Assembly (NCBI GenBank): GCA_913063225.1
Contig: CAJXYP010000012.1
Location: 1-64,000, forward strand
Direction of reading: 5' to 3'
DNA length: 64,000 nucleotides
Origin: an uncultured Cellvibrionales bacterium
GTDB taxonomy: Bacteria; Pseudomonadota; Gammaproteobacteria; Pseudomonadales; GM7GCV1
Shown: positions 52,406 through 60,576 of the stretch, in pieces
Position numbering within the stretch: the stretch's first letter is position 1
Layout: each line of letters starts with the position of its first letter
Notes under the pieces: model-generated
Told to the model about the DNA's origin: nothing
What the model saw: only the letters and a program-made list of their open reading frames with translations
The model's database searches: none
Made by a program: the position numbers and the translations under genes

Positions 52406-53254
52406 CTAGATATCTTCAGCTAAACGAATACCGTAACCGTTTCCGGCGCTGGTTCTATCGTTATCGTTTCTATTCGCGGCACGAATATTTCGTGAATAAT
52501 GCGTCCAGGAACCTCCTCGCAGAGGGCTTCTCGCACAATCACCTTCGTCCCAAGAATTGCCATTTGTAGGAGCGCCTTCATAGCTGTCGTTCCAGCAATC
52601 TGAAACCCATTCCCATACGTTGCCTGCAGTGTCATACAAACCCCAAGGACTGGGTTCGAAGGAACCAACAGGGGCAGTATATTCCCACTCATCTCGTCCA
52701 AAAATACCGGTTCCCTTGCCGCAGCAATCGTTGGGCCCGTAGTTGGCGTATTCGCGGGAAATATTGCTTCCCCAAGGGTAGGGAGCGTCGGTCCCAGCAC
52801 GGCCCATATACTCCCACTCAGCTTCTGTCGGCAACCGAAAAGAACGTCCAGTCCGTTCGGACAACCAGGCCGCCAAGGCATTGCCGTCATGCCAACTGAC
52901 ATTGGTTACGGGTCGGGTCTCTCGCCCCCAGCCTTCATCACCCGGCAGATCGCGGCCAGTGGATTCAGCAAAAAAATCATAGAGATCAAAAGTAACTTCG
53001 TGGCTGGCAATAGCGAAAGTCTGCACACTAACCTCGTGCACTGGCAGTTCATTGGCGTCACCCTCTTCCACCATATCGCCCATACTGAAAGTGCCACCCT
53101 CAATATGAACCATTGCCGGCATGAGCTCTTGCAGGCGCTCCTGCCGCGCATCAGATTGTGAGCAGGCAGAGACTGCAGTCAGCAATAATGCCACTATCAT
53201 CAGTGAAGAAGCTGTCCTCCAAATACTCATAAAAGTGCTCGTAAAAGAATTCAT
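52406..53254 (-). CDS. SUMF1-like lipoprotein lacking FGE catalytic cysteines
   Basis: A 282-residue lipoprotein of the formylglycine-generating-enzyme (PF03781) fold. I use the ATG at 53254 after AGGGAAAAATGAA; the lipobox then is LLTAVSAC. Family motifs: VHIEGGTFSMGDMVEEG, RPVTNVSWHDGNALAAWLSE, FRLPTEAEWEYMGRAG, GLYDTAGNVWEWVSDCW and LRGGSWTHYSRNIRAANRND. True aerobic FGEs carry two catalytic Cys in the segment after R-G-G-S (x-C-x4-C); here the segment is WTHYSRNIR with none. Thus it should not convert sulfatase Cys to formylglycine by that chemistry. It is inserted between TctAB and TctC and abuts TctAB (stop to frame start 0 bp). A binding or assembly role is more likely. Confidence 0.85.
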   Translation of the reverse strand: MNSFTSTFMSIWRTASSLMIVALLLTAVSACSQSDARQERLQELMPAMVHIEGGTFSMGDMVEEGDANELPVHEVSVQTFAIASHEVTFDLYDFFAESTGRDLPGDEGWGRETRPVTNVSWHDGNALAAWLSERTGRSFRLPTEAEWEYMGRAGTDAPYPWGSNISREYANYGPNDCCGKGTGIFGRDEWEYTAPVGSFEPSPWGLYDTAGNVWEWVSDCWNDSYEGAPTNGNSWDEGDCARSPLRGGSWTHYSRNIRAANRNDNDRTSAGNGYGIRLAEDI

Positions 53255-53281
53255 TTCATTTTTCCCTAATTTTTTAATCAA

Positions 53282-55309
53282 CTAAACAAATAACCAAGAA
53301 GGTATCCAGCCAGGCAATAAGGCCGGCAACTGACTTTCCAGCCAAGCGGGATACCAAAACAGATGCATTACGCGGTCATAAAAACCGATCATAAATGCCC
53401 AAGCGCAAAGGCTGTAGATTAAGCAGGTGCGTAGTCTGTAGCCGCCCCAGAACTTCAAATAGAACCCAATAAATAGCGGCAGCGCAAGCTTTTGACCAAT
53501 AATCAGCATTACCAAGACCATCAATATCAGAGACCCCATAAATAGGGACGCTTTACCAAATACCGCATCCTTACTGGCGCGAGTTACTGCGTTCCGAAAC
53601 CCGGCTTCGGTAGCTAGTGTTTTGCGAAAGGTGAATCCATCATTAACTACCGCGAAGAAGGTAAAAATCGCACCGCAGATGCCTAGTAAAACTGGGAACT
53701 GCTTGACGGAATTTGGCCAGTCCGTTGCAAGAACCGTAGCCGATGAAAAAATCACTAAGAACAGTATGGACAAGGGTAGTGAGAAAACGGGACTACCAGA
53801 TACACCCTCACCCTGAGTAATGTTGGCACCATCGCGTTTTTGTCTGAGGATGCCTCTAATAACCACAAAGAGCGTCACCGCAATAACCAGAGAAATAACA
53901 ACAACGATGGGACGCTGAAGCCATTCAAAACCATCGTAAACACGACCGGTAAGCAGATAGGCATTTTCCATAATACTGCCCAATACCAAAGCCAGTACTA
54001 AGGGAGGTCGTGGCCAAGCTCCGCGCTTCATAAAGAAGCCAACTACTCCCATCGTTAAGCAAACCACCCAATCGCCGATATCCCCGCCACCTAACCAAGC
54101 ACCCATAAAGACAAACATAATGATCGCCGGAACGATCATATGTCCGGGTAAAAATGCCAGCTTAGCCACATGTCTGGCAGTAAGCAGAAGCAACATAGTA
54201 GCCAACATATTGGCGATGGCGATGGACCAGACCATACTAAAGGTCGTGGTAATTTCTGTGGTGAGCATCTCCGGGCCAGGTTTCAGGCCAACGATTAGTA
54301 ATGCCCCAAGCAGTATCGCAGCACCCAAACTACCAGGCACCCCAAAAGCAACGGTAGGTATTAGGGAACCACCACGGGTAGCATTATTTGCCGCTTCAGG
54401 TGCGATTACTCCACGAATATCGCCCTTGCCAAATTGTGATTTATCTTTGGCGGATTGCACGGCGTGACCATAGGCCAGCCAGTCAACGATGGATGCGCCC
54501 AAACCCGGCAACATGCCTATATAGGTTCCAATAGTTGCGCAACGCACGGCGAGCCACCAATGGCGGGCTGCGTCCTTAACGCCATCCAAAATACCTCCGC
54601 CCTCGACTTCCGCACTATCAGTACGGGAAATAGATCGGTTTCGGATGGCCAATTCCATAAGCTCTGGCAGTGCAAACAAGCCAAGAACTACAGGAATCAT
54701 TGGCAAGCCGTCTATTAAATAGCCAACACCAAAATAATAACGAGGTATGGCGCCGGAATCAGAGTAACCGACCGTAGACATCAGCAAACCCAATGCGGCC
54801 ACCGCCAGACCCTTGGACAATGATCCTCCGCTTAGCGAACCGACCATAGTCAGACCAAGTACGCCCAGCATAAATATCTCAGGCGAGCTAAATGATTGAA
54901 TAACCGGGCGAATCAGCGGCAGAGATAGGGCCAATACTAAAGCCCCGAAGACACCACCAAAGGCAGAAGTTGTGAAGGCAGCGCCAAGCGCTCGCGCCGC
55001 ATGACCCTTTTGCGCGAGCGGGTAACCGTCGAGAATTGTCGCTTGGGAGGCAGATGTGCCGGGCACACCGAGCATTACGGAGGAAATGGTATCGCTGGTT
55101 GAGGTAACGGCATACATGCCCAGTAACAGCGCAAAGGCAGAGACCGGGTCCATACCAAAGGTGAACGGCAGAAGCACAACCATGCCAATAATGACGCCCA
55201 GCCCAGGAATTATGCCGAGGAAAATCCCGAATAGAACGCCCAAAAACAAGAAGCCTATTGTTGGCCACTGTAATACCAGTAGCAAACCAGTTAACAGGTC
55301 ACTGAACAT
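53282..55309 (-). CDS. TctA-TctB fusion permease of a tripartite tricarboxylate transporter
   Basis: A 675-residue membrane protein. Residues 1-500 are the large permease TctA: GLGVIIGMVVLLPFTFGMDP, GVPGTSASQATILDGYPLAQ, GMLPGLGASIVDWLAYGHAV and AALGLLMSTVGYSDSGAIPR. From about 520 on, a second block of four hydrophobic segments (LPLSILFLVIFSSATVLATD, FPVLLGICGAIFTFF, LMVLVMLIIGQKLALPLFIG) matches the small subunit TctB. The two are usually separate genes, so this is a fusion. It pairs with the TctC-like lipoprotein at 51239-52381. Transport is driven by ion gradients. Confidence 0.9.
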   Translation of the reverse strand: MFSDLLTGLLLVLQWPTIGFLFLGVLFGIFLGIIPGLGVIIGMVVLLPFTFGMDPVSAFALLLGMYAVTSTSDTISSVMLGVPGTSASQATILDGYPLAQKGHAARALGAAFTTSAFGGVFGALVLALSLPLIRPVIQSFSSPEIFMLGVLGLTMVGSLSGGSLSKGLAVAALGLLMSTVGYSDSGAIPRYYFGVGYLIDGLPMIPVVLGLFALPELMELAIRNRSISRTDSAEVEGGGILDGVKDAARHWWLAVRCATIGTYIGMLPGLGASIVDWLAYGHAVQSAKDKSQFGKGDIRGVIAPEAANNATRGGSLIPTVAFGVPGSLGAAILLGALLIVGLKPGPEMLTTEITTTFSMVWSIAIANMLATMLLLLTARHVAKLAFLPGHMIVPAIIMFVFMGAWLGGGDIGDWVVCLTMGVVGFFMKRGAWPRPPLVLALVLGSIMENAYLLTGRVYDGFEWLQRPIVVVISLVIAVTLFVVIRGILRQKRDGANITQGEGVSGSPVFSLPLSILFLVIFSSATVLATDWPNSVKQFPVLLGICGAIFTFFAVVNDGFTFRKTLATEAGFRNAVTRASKDAVFGKASLFMGSLILMVLVMLIIGQKLALPLFIGFYLKFWGGYRLRTCLIYSLCAWAFMIGFYDRVMHLFWYPAWLESQLPALLPGWIPSWLFV

Positions 55310-55349
55310 TCATTCTCCCCCGAGAAACTAGCTTGGGTATCTATTTGTT

Positions 55350-56198
55350 TTACTCTTCATCCTTGATGGGATTACTCAGCACACCGATCGAAGATATCTC
55401 AACCTCGATGGTATCCCCGTCTTTCATCCAAACAAACGGATCACGACCAAAGCCCACCCCACCAGGAGTTCCCGTGACTATTACATCGCCCGGACAAAGC
55501 GGACCAATAGTTGATAGATACTCGATAAGGTAAGGAATATCGAAACACAGATCGCTAAGTTCAGCGCTTTGCATCACCTCGCCATTCAATCGTGTTTCCA
55601 AACTTAGCTGTGTGGGATCAGGTATCTCATCAGCGGTTACTAGCCATGGACCAAAGCTGCCGCTTTTGTAGAAGTTTTTACCTGCTGTAAAAAGCTGCGA
55701 ATGCCTTTGGAAGTCTCGAATTGACCCGTCGTTGTAGCAGCTGTAACCAGCAATATAGGAGAGTGCGTCTTCGCGCTTAATATGATGGCCAGTCTTGCCG
55801 ATTATCACCGCTAGCTCACCTTCAAAATCAAATCTTTCAGAAACCTTTGGTCGCAACATATTCTGTCCATGCCCAACCTGACACTGAGGATGGCGGATAA
55901 ATACCCAGGGATATTCTGGTTTTTCGCGCTTCATCTCTTTGATATGCGTCATATAGTTAATACCGATGCAAAAAGTTTTCTGCGGCTCAGGTATAACCGG
56001 TAAATATTCTATTTCATCAATGGAAAAGTCAGCATTGCGCGTTGCGAGACCTTGAAGCTCCGCAAGAGCGTCTGCTTCGAGCACCTGCCGTAAGTCCGCA
56101 TATTTGTCTCCCAGAATTGCTCCAGCATCGACTATTCCGCCCTCAACCACCAACCCGTAACTGGCTTTGCCTTCTCTCGTAAAGCTGACTAACTTCAT
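55350..56198 (-). CDS. Fumarylacetoacetate hydrolase family protein
   Basis: A 282-residue enzyme of the FAH superfamily C-terminal domain group (hydratases, decarboxylases and acylpyruvate hydrolases that act on ring-cleavage products). Motifs: FCIGINYMTHIKEMKREKP, the metal-binding FDFEGELAVIIGKTG (two Glu), IAGYSCYNDGSIRDFQR and VTGTPGGVGFGRDP. It is distinct from the full fumarylacetoacetase at 47634. It lies 8 bp from the amidohydrolase stop upstream and 40 bp from TctAB downstream, so it is inside the operon. The substrate is probably a 2,4-diketo acid, not determined. Confidence 0.9.
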   Translation of the reverse strand: MKLVSFTREGKASYGLVVEGGIVDAGAILGDKYADLRQVLEADALAELQGLATRNADFSIDEIEYLPVIPEPQKTFCIGINYMTHIKEMKREKPEYPWVFIRHPQCQVGHGQNMLRPKVSERFDFEGELAVIIGKTGHHIKREDALSYIAGYSCYNDGSIRDFQRHSQLFTAGKNFYKSGSFGPWLVTADEIPDPTQLSLETRLNGEVMQSAELSDLCFDIPYLIEYLSTIGPLCPGDVIVTGTPGGVGFGRDPFVWMKDGDTIEVEISSIGVLSNPIKDEE

Positions 56199-56206
56199 TT
56201 TGTATC

Positions 56207-57202
56207 CTATGAATTCCTGGAAATTATCTTGGATGCATTCTTATGCAGAATCGCTTCTTTGTCTGAATCTGAAATTTTCGCCTCGGCAATGGCATTTTGG
56301 GACCAAGAAGCACCAAATTTTGTACCATCGGTGCCCAACATAATTCGATGGGCACCATATGCCTCTACTGCGCGCTCGATACTACGCGCGCCCATAGAGT
56401 TACAGTCGACCATAACCTTGGACTTAAGAATCTTAGAGGATGGCGTTTCCTGACTTGAATCACGATCCAAACTTATATGATCAAGGCGATCAAGTTCAAA
56501 AGGGATATTTCCGCCGAGATTGTGGCACTGCACCGTCACGTCCGGATAGTCTTCAAGAAAATCCGTCATACATAGCGTAACCATGTTGGAAGATATACGT
56601 GACTGCATATCCAGAGTAACACGCCGAGCGCGGGCGTTATCTACTTCATCACCGGGCGGGTAGGAGGTGTCATTCGGCAACATGCCCGTGTGAACCAATA
56701 TATGTGCGCCGTGCTTTTGCGCTACGTCAAATATCGGCCTAAAGGGTTGTGCGCTTTCAAGAGTCAAAAAGGCGTTTCCCGGTATAAGCGCACCGACAAT
56801 GCCAGGCAAGGCTAGTGCGCGATCAAATTCTTCAGCAGCGATCTCAATATCAGCCAAAGGCAGAGTTGCGAGACCAAAGATACGGTTGGGGTGCTCCTCA
56901 TGCAGTGAAGAAACTGCATCGGAATATAGACGGGAAATAGCTAGCGCTTCTTGCACCGGCAATCGCTCAACGCCAAATACCGCGGAAATCGAAAATACGC
57001 CTGTATCAATATTATTGGCGTCCATCGCCTCGAGGCGCTTCGGCAAGCTGCCGTAGTCGCTCGGAAGTGGGAAAGCACCACGAGGCTGATGAATAAAATC
57101 TCGTCCGTTTTCATCCGCTTCGATTTTTGGCGCTGTATCGCGTTTTCGCATTTCATCCACAAGCTCGGATGGTATCCAATGCGAATGCATATCAATTGTC
57201 AT
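56207..57202 (-). CDS. Amidohydrolase family 2 (ACMSD-like) enzyme
   Basis: A 331-residue TIM-barrel metal enzyme of the PF04909 group, which contains ACMSD and other nonhydrolytic decarboxylases of aromatic acids. The N-terminal metal site is MTIDMHSHWIP (H-x-H). Further ligands are in HILVHTG, VQCHNLGGNIPFELDRLDH and IMLGTDGTKFG (Asp). There is no signal peptide. It is the first gene of the nine-gene operon; the operator-like palindrome lies right upstream. A decarboxylation or hydrolysis step on a ring-derived acid fits the FAH-type enzymes that follow. Confidence 0.9.
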   Translation of the reverse strand: MTIDMHSHWIPSELVDEMRKRDTAPKIEADENGRDFIHQPRGAFPLPSDYGSLPKRLEAMDANNIDTGVFSISAVFGVERLPVQEALAISRLYSDAVSSLHEEHPNRIFGLATLPLADIEIAAEEFDRALALPGIVGALIPGNAFLTLESAQPFRPIFDVAQKHGAHILVHTGMLPNDTSYPPGDEVDNARARRVTLDMQSRISSNMVTLCMTDFLEDYPDVTVQCHNLGGNIPFELDRLDHISLDRDSSQETPSSKILKSKVMVDCNSMGARSIERAVEAYGAHRIMLGTDGTKFGASWSQNAIAEAKISDSDKEAILHKNASKIISRNS

Positions 57203-57555
57203 ATTTAACCTAAACTAGTCCGCGTGGATCACCATGGTGAGGCATACCTGATCCACAGGCATTATTTAATTCTGGTATCCATACACCAGAGTTTTTCAAT
57301 CTTGCATGATGACAATTAGTAAATCAAATTAATTTATTTTGCTTATTAATATATTATTTTTATGAAAATAAGGGTTAAACCTCTGCTCGCATTTTCTGCC
57401 GTAGCGAGAGCTACTCAGGGATCCGGATCATCTATATTGTTTTGTATGTCTCAACACGCGCTGAGCATTCGAAACAACTGAAGAGTAGAAGATCGGCAGG
57501 TGTGGCCACCATCCACTTCATCGAGACAGTCGCCCAACTCAGAGATATCAGGTTT
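57203..57555. promoter_or_regulatory. Upstream region of the nine-gene operon with palindromic operator
   Basis: The 353-bp gap lies upstream of the operon and downstream of a DUF6152 gene on the same strand. At 57224-57256 GTGGATCA and TGATCCAC form an inverted repeat with a 17-bp spacer, and inside it TCACCATGGTGA (57229-57240) is a perfect 12-bp palindrome. It sits 22-54 bp before the first ATG, a place where a repressor would block expression. Further out the sequence is very A/T-rich (57310-57375). No regulator gene is adjacent. Confidence 0.5.
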
Positions 57556-58683
57556 TTAGCGCCGAGCGTTATTTTCTCCACTCAACTCAACACAATCGAA
57601 AGCTTGCAGCGGTCTATCGCTGCGATTCCATATGGATTGACCCGGTATAGGCTTACTAAAATTGAGAGGATCTGTTGCTTCATATTCACGAATCAACTGA
57701 CCGCCGTCATCGGAAAGTCTTATTCGTTCCCGCACGCTCATTAGATTGCTGTGCAAAATGCCCGGATGAGGGAATAGCACACCGGCCTCAAAGCCGATCG
57801 TGTCGACAATCAACTCCTCATCCTCAAACCATCCCACTGAATGACCAACCAAACTCTCTGTAACATTCTCAGGATGTTCAGGCGTATCCATATGAACCGT
57901 ACGAACCACATCCATATATTGGTGCTTTATGAATATGCGATCACCCTCCTGACTAATTTCAGATATACCATTGGGCTCGTGCGCTGCCCTCATAATACTT
58001 GCACCACTGCAAACCAAAGCAGGATCATCAAAGATACGATCGAAATCTTCCGACGCCGCTTGTCCTGCCTCGGTTAAATAGGCTGCGTAAATCCCCAAAG
58101 GGTTCTCTTCCGTACCCACTTCCTCTTCACTTGGTTGCTCTCTATCAAAGGGAAAGGCGATTAGGTCACCGCCAAGGTCACCGTTCGGTCGATAGTGATT
58201 CGCGGTTCTCCAGCTTCCAAAGATGGTGCCGGAGGAATCAACTATGGGCACATTCGCGGACCCGGTCGATTGAGTCTCGGTGCCGGTTGAGCTGACAATA
58301 ACGCCGCTACGCCCTACTTGGGTGCCGTCCTCAAGAGTCGCGCCGCCAAAGGCACAGCCATAGGGGTCGCGTCGTGCTGCGCTTCCGTTAACGGCAATCC
58401 TGTCTCCGGCTGCAAATAGTTCGTCGCTCCAGCCGGAATGACGAAGTATCACCGCTGCCTGCATTTCACAGTTGTAGTTGTTGGTATCGCCATCTGCGCC
58501 TTCAACATCGACGTAAATGTAGGAGTGCGGATTTACAAATCTAAATTCCGTAACTACCCCACTAAAGCTTATCGGTTTGGTAGTGTCATAGTGAGGCGAA
58601 ATGGAGTGGTGTGCCGTTGCTGATGACGCAAAAAAAACTAATAGCATCACGCTAAGTAGTTCTACAAATGCGAAGTACTTCAT
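57556..58683 (-). CDS. DUF6152 family exported protein (copy 6 of 7)
   Basis: A 375-residue protein with a signal peptide of 24 residues ending SSATA. The mature part starts His25-His26-Ser; the second conserved histidine is His53 in FVNPH (mature position 29). It is the nearest relative of the copy at 41182-42249: SPHYDTTKPISFSGVVTEFR, the SGWSDELFAAGDRIAVNGSA block, RTVHMDTPEHP and HSVGWFEDEELIVDTIGF. Compared with that copy it carries an extra ~20-residue insert rich in Glu/Pro (REQPSEEEVGTEENPLG). It is divergent from the next copy (58881). Confidence 0.84.
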   Translation of the reverse strand: MKYFAFVELLSVMLLVFFASSATAHHSISPHYDTTKPISFSGVVTEFRFVNPHSYIYVDVEGADGDTNNYNCEMQAAVILRHSGWSDELFAAGDRIAVNGSAARRDPYGCAFGGATLEDGTQVGRSGVIVSSTGTETQSTGSANVPIVDSSGTIFGSWRTANHYRPNGDLGGDLIAFPFDREQPSEEEVGTEENPLGIYAAYLTEAGQAASEDFDRIFDDPALVCSGASIMRAAHEPNGISEISQEGDRIFIKHQYMDVVRTVHMDTPEHPENVTESLVGHSVGWFEDEELIVDTIGFEAGVLFPHPGILHSNLMSVRERIRLSDDGGQLIREYEATDPLNFSKPIPGQSIWNRSDRPLQAFDCVELSGENNARR

Positions 58684-58880
58684 ACTCTCGGCCCCACCTT
58701 GTTCGTAAAATGACTGTGTTTATATGACGGCTTCTGCGCTAGCAGACCCTATTTTCATCGATAATAATATATAACCGTTAAACTTCTCGATAGGCTAGAC
58801 GCGTAAATTATTCGTCTAACTATCTGTCCATCTATATTTAATCTAGATAATTCGCTATGACTTTAAATCGGGGGATCAAA
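58684..58880. promoter_or_regulatory. Divergent promoter region between two DUF6152 genes
   Basis: 197 bp between the DUF6152 genes at 57556-58683 (minus) and 58881-59948 (plus). It is A/T-rich around 58755-58860 (ATAATATATAACCG, TAATCTAGATAATTC). GGGGGATCAAA is the ribosome-binding site for the right gene. The shared region suggests joint control; no operator was identified. Confidence 0.35.
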
Positions 58881-59948
58881 ATGATCAAAGCTTTAACCAC
58901 ACTAGCTCTAGCCGCACTTGTTTCAGTACCAGCCTCTGCCCACCATAGTTGGGCCGTCGACTATGACACTGACAGCTTTGTAGAGATCGAAGGCGTTGTG
59001 TCTTCTATTAGATGGGTCAATCCTCATGTCAGCTTTAAGGTAGTGGTTAATGCCGACACAGCGTCGGAACAGATATGGGATATTGCAGGCACCTCGGTCA
59101 GTAACTTGGCGCGTATGGATGTAACTAAAAATATCTTAGCCGTAGGGGACAATGTGCTTATGGCTGGCCACGCAGCTAAACGCTCGGATCATGGTATGTA
59201 CATGGTCAATCTTTTACTGCCCGACGGCAGAGAAGCCATTTTTTCAGGCAGTGCAGAACCGCGCTGGTCAGGTGATCGCGTCGGAAATTCCGCTAGTCTT
59301 CGCGGCGAAGTGACCGAACAAGATATTTCAAAAAGGCCTGACTCAATATTTTCAGTATGGACCACGCTTACGGGTGTTCCCGAAAGCCGAACACTGCATC
59401 CAAGAGCCACTGCCGACTACCCTCTAAGTGAAGCAGCTCGTCAAAAAATTGCCGGCTACAACCCGGAAACGGATGACCCCTTTGGTAGCTGCTCACCCAA
59501 AGGAGGCTCCTTAGTGATGGATGCCCCATATCCAGTTGAATTTATAGATCAGGGCGACACCATCTTATTTAAATTGGAAGAATACGATCTGGTTCGGACT
59601 ATTCATCTGACGGATATTCATGATGACCGCAATATCGAGCCAAGCCTGCTGGGTTATTCAACTGCTCGCTGGCAAGACGACATACTATTAGTCACCACAA
59701 CCAAGATTGATTACGCCTATCTTAATGTTGGATCCATTCCGAACTACATCCCGCAAAGCCAGCACGCGCAGTTCCAAGAGACTCTCAGGCTCGGTTCCGA
59801 GCACGACCGTTTGCACTATACCCTAACGGTCACCGACACAGAGATGCTGACCGAACCGTTAGTTATGAGAAAATATTATCAGTGGCGCCCGGGAGAGTCG
59901 GTGCAGCCTTATAGCTGCGATGAAGAGGGCTTGTTCCCTGCTGACTAG
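58881..59948 (+). CDS. DUF6152 family exported protein (copy 7 of 7)
   Basis: A 355-residue protein. The ATG at 58881 follows GGGGGATCAAA; the upstream ATG at 58857 lies before that site. The signal peptide of 20 residues ends VPASA, so the mature protein begins His21-His22-Ser-Trp. The second conserved histidine is His49 in WVNPH (mature position 29). It shares EPRWSGDRVG and a RTIHLTDIHDD/TARWQDDILLVTTT C-terminal half with copies 1 and 3. The end (QPYSCDEEGLFPAD) carries a late Cys present in several copies. Confidence 0.84.
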   Translation: MIKALTTLALAALVSVPASAHHSWAVDYDTDSFVEIEGVVSSIRWVNPHVSFKVVVNADTASEQIWDIAGTSVSNLARMDVTKNILAVGDNVLMAGHAAKRSDHGMYMVNLLLPDGREAIFSGSAEPRWSGDRVGNSASLRGEVTEQDISKRPDSIFSVWTTLTGVPESRTLHPRATADYPLSEAARQKIAGYNPETDDPFGSCSPKGGSLVMDAPYPVEFIDQGDTILFKLEEYDLVRTIHLTDIHDDRNIEPSLLGYSTARWQDDILLVTTTKIDYAYLNVGSIPNYIPQSQHAQFQETLRLGSEHDRLHYTLTVTDTEMLTEPLVMRKYYQWRPGESVQPYSCDEEGLFPAD

Positions 59949-59982
59949 GGGAAGCGGCTGCTATTTCGCAGAACCGCGAAAG

Positions 59983-60480
59983 CTAAATTTGATCAGCAAA
60001 GAATTCAGTGCGTTTAACTTGGGCCCCGCTGACGCTTTCTTGCCACAGAATCTTACCTTTGCCTTGCGCGACTTCGTCAGCCTCAATGCACAATAAGCTG
60101 CCGTTCGGAATAAGGATGTCTTCACCGGTTATTAGCAGTACCAGAATACTGGTGCAGGACTGATGACTACTTATCATTATGTCTCCGTCCGCAGGATCAG
60201 TACTGGCCATAAACGTATTGAGCTCTGACAACCGGCAACCGGTCGTCAGATTTTGGTCAACCACTCTCTCGCCCTCAAACTTCATGAGGTTGGTAGCTAT
60301 ATCGAGAGTATCGGTGACGCGCTTCATGGGACTTGAATAGATATGCTTTACGCCGGTGAGCTCATCGAGCTTAAGGCGCACGATCTTTACGACTTCTTCA
60401 CGGCCTTTCGATGTCAAAGCGCGCTCTGCGTCTGTAGAAGCATCGCCGGTTATGCCGTGGCGCAAAATAAATATCTTCAG
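59983..60480 (-). CDS. sixA: SixA-type phosphohistidine phosphatase, probable CTG start
   Basis: A small histidine phosphatase. Counting from the CTG at 60478-60480 the protein is 165 residues and begins MKIFILRHG, with the essential R-H-G motif intact. The ribosome-binding site TTGGAG lies 7 nt before that CTG, and no ATG, GTG or TTG is available at the right place. The in-frame TTG at 60465 would cut off the first beta strand. Other motifs: HIYSSPMKRVTDTLD and ISSHQSCTSILVLLI (second His). SixA removes phosphate from HPr/NPr-type phosphohistidines. Either this gene uses a rare CTG start or its ATG was mutated or misread. Confidence 0.85.
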   Translation of the reverse strand: MKIFILRHGITGDASTDAERALTSKGREEVVKIVRLKLDELTGVKHIYSSPMKRVTDTLDIATNLMKFEGERVVDQNLTTGCRLSELNTFMASTDPADGDIMISSHQSCTSILVLLITGEDILIPNGSLLCIEADEVAQGKGKILWQESVSGAQVKRTEFFADQI

Positions 60481-60510
60481 GTCGTTACTCCAAATATCAT
60501 TGTTAGTGGC

Positions 60511-60543
60511 TTAAAAATAAAAAGGGAGCAAAAAGCTCCCTTT
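60511..60543 (-). terminator. Terminator downstream position between sixA and the MBL gene
   Basis: A perfect 9-bp stem AAAGGGAGC (60521-60529) pairs with GCTCCCTTT (60535-60543) around an A5 loop. On the minus strand it is followed by TTATTTTTAA, so it ends transcription of the MBL-fold gene at 60577. Its plus-strand U tract is weak. Confidence 0.85.
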
Positions 60544-60576
60544 CTATATTACTTAATTGAAGCGGCTGGGTCTGTA

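Noticed and set aside
52406-53254. Calling the SUMF1-like gene the maturase of the two sulfatases
   Set aside because: The two catalytic Cys of aerobic FGE are absent in the segment after R-G-G-S.
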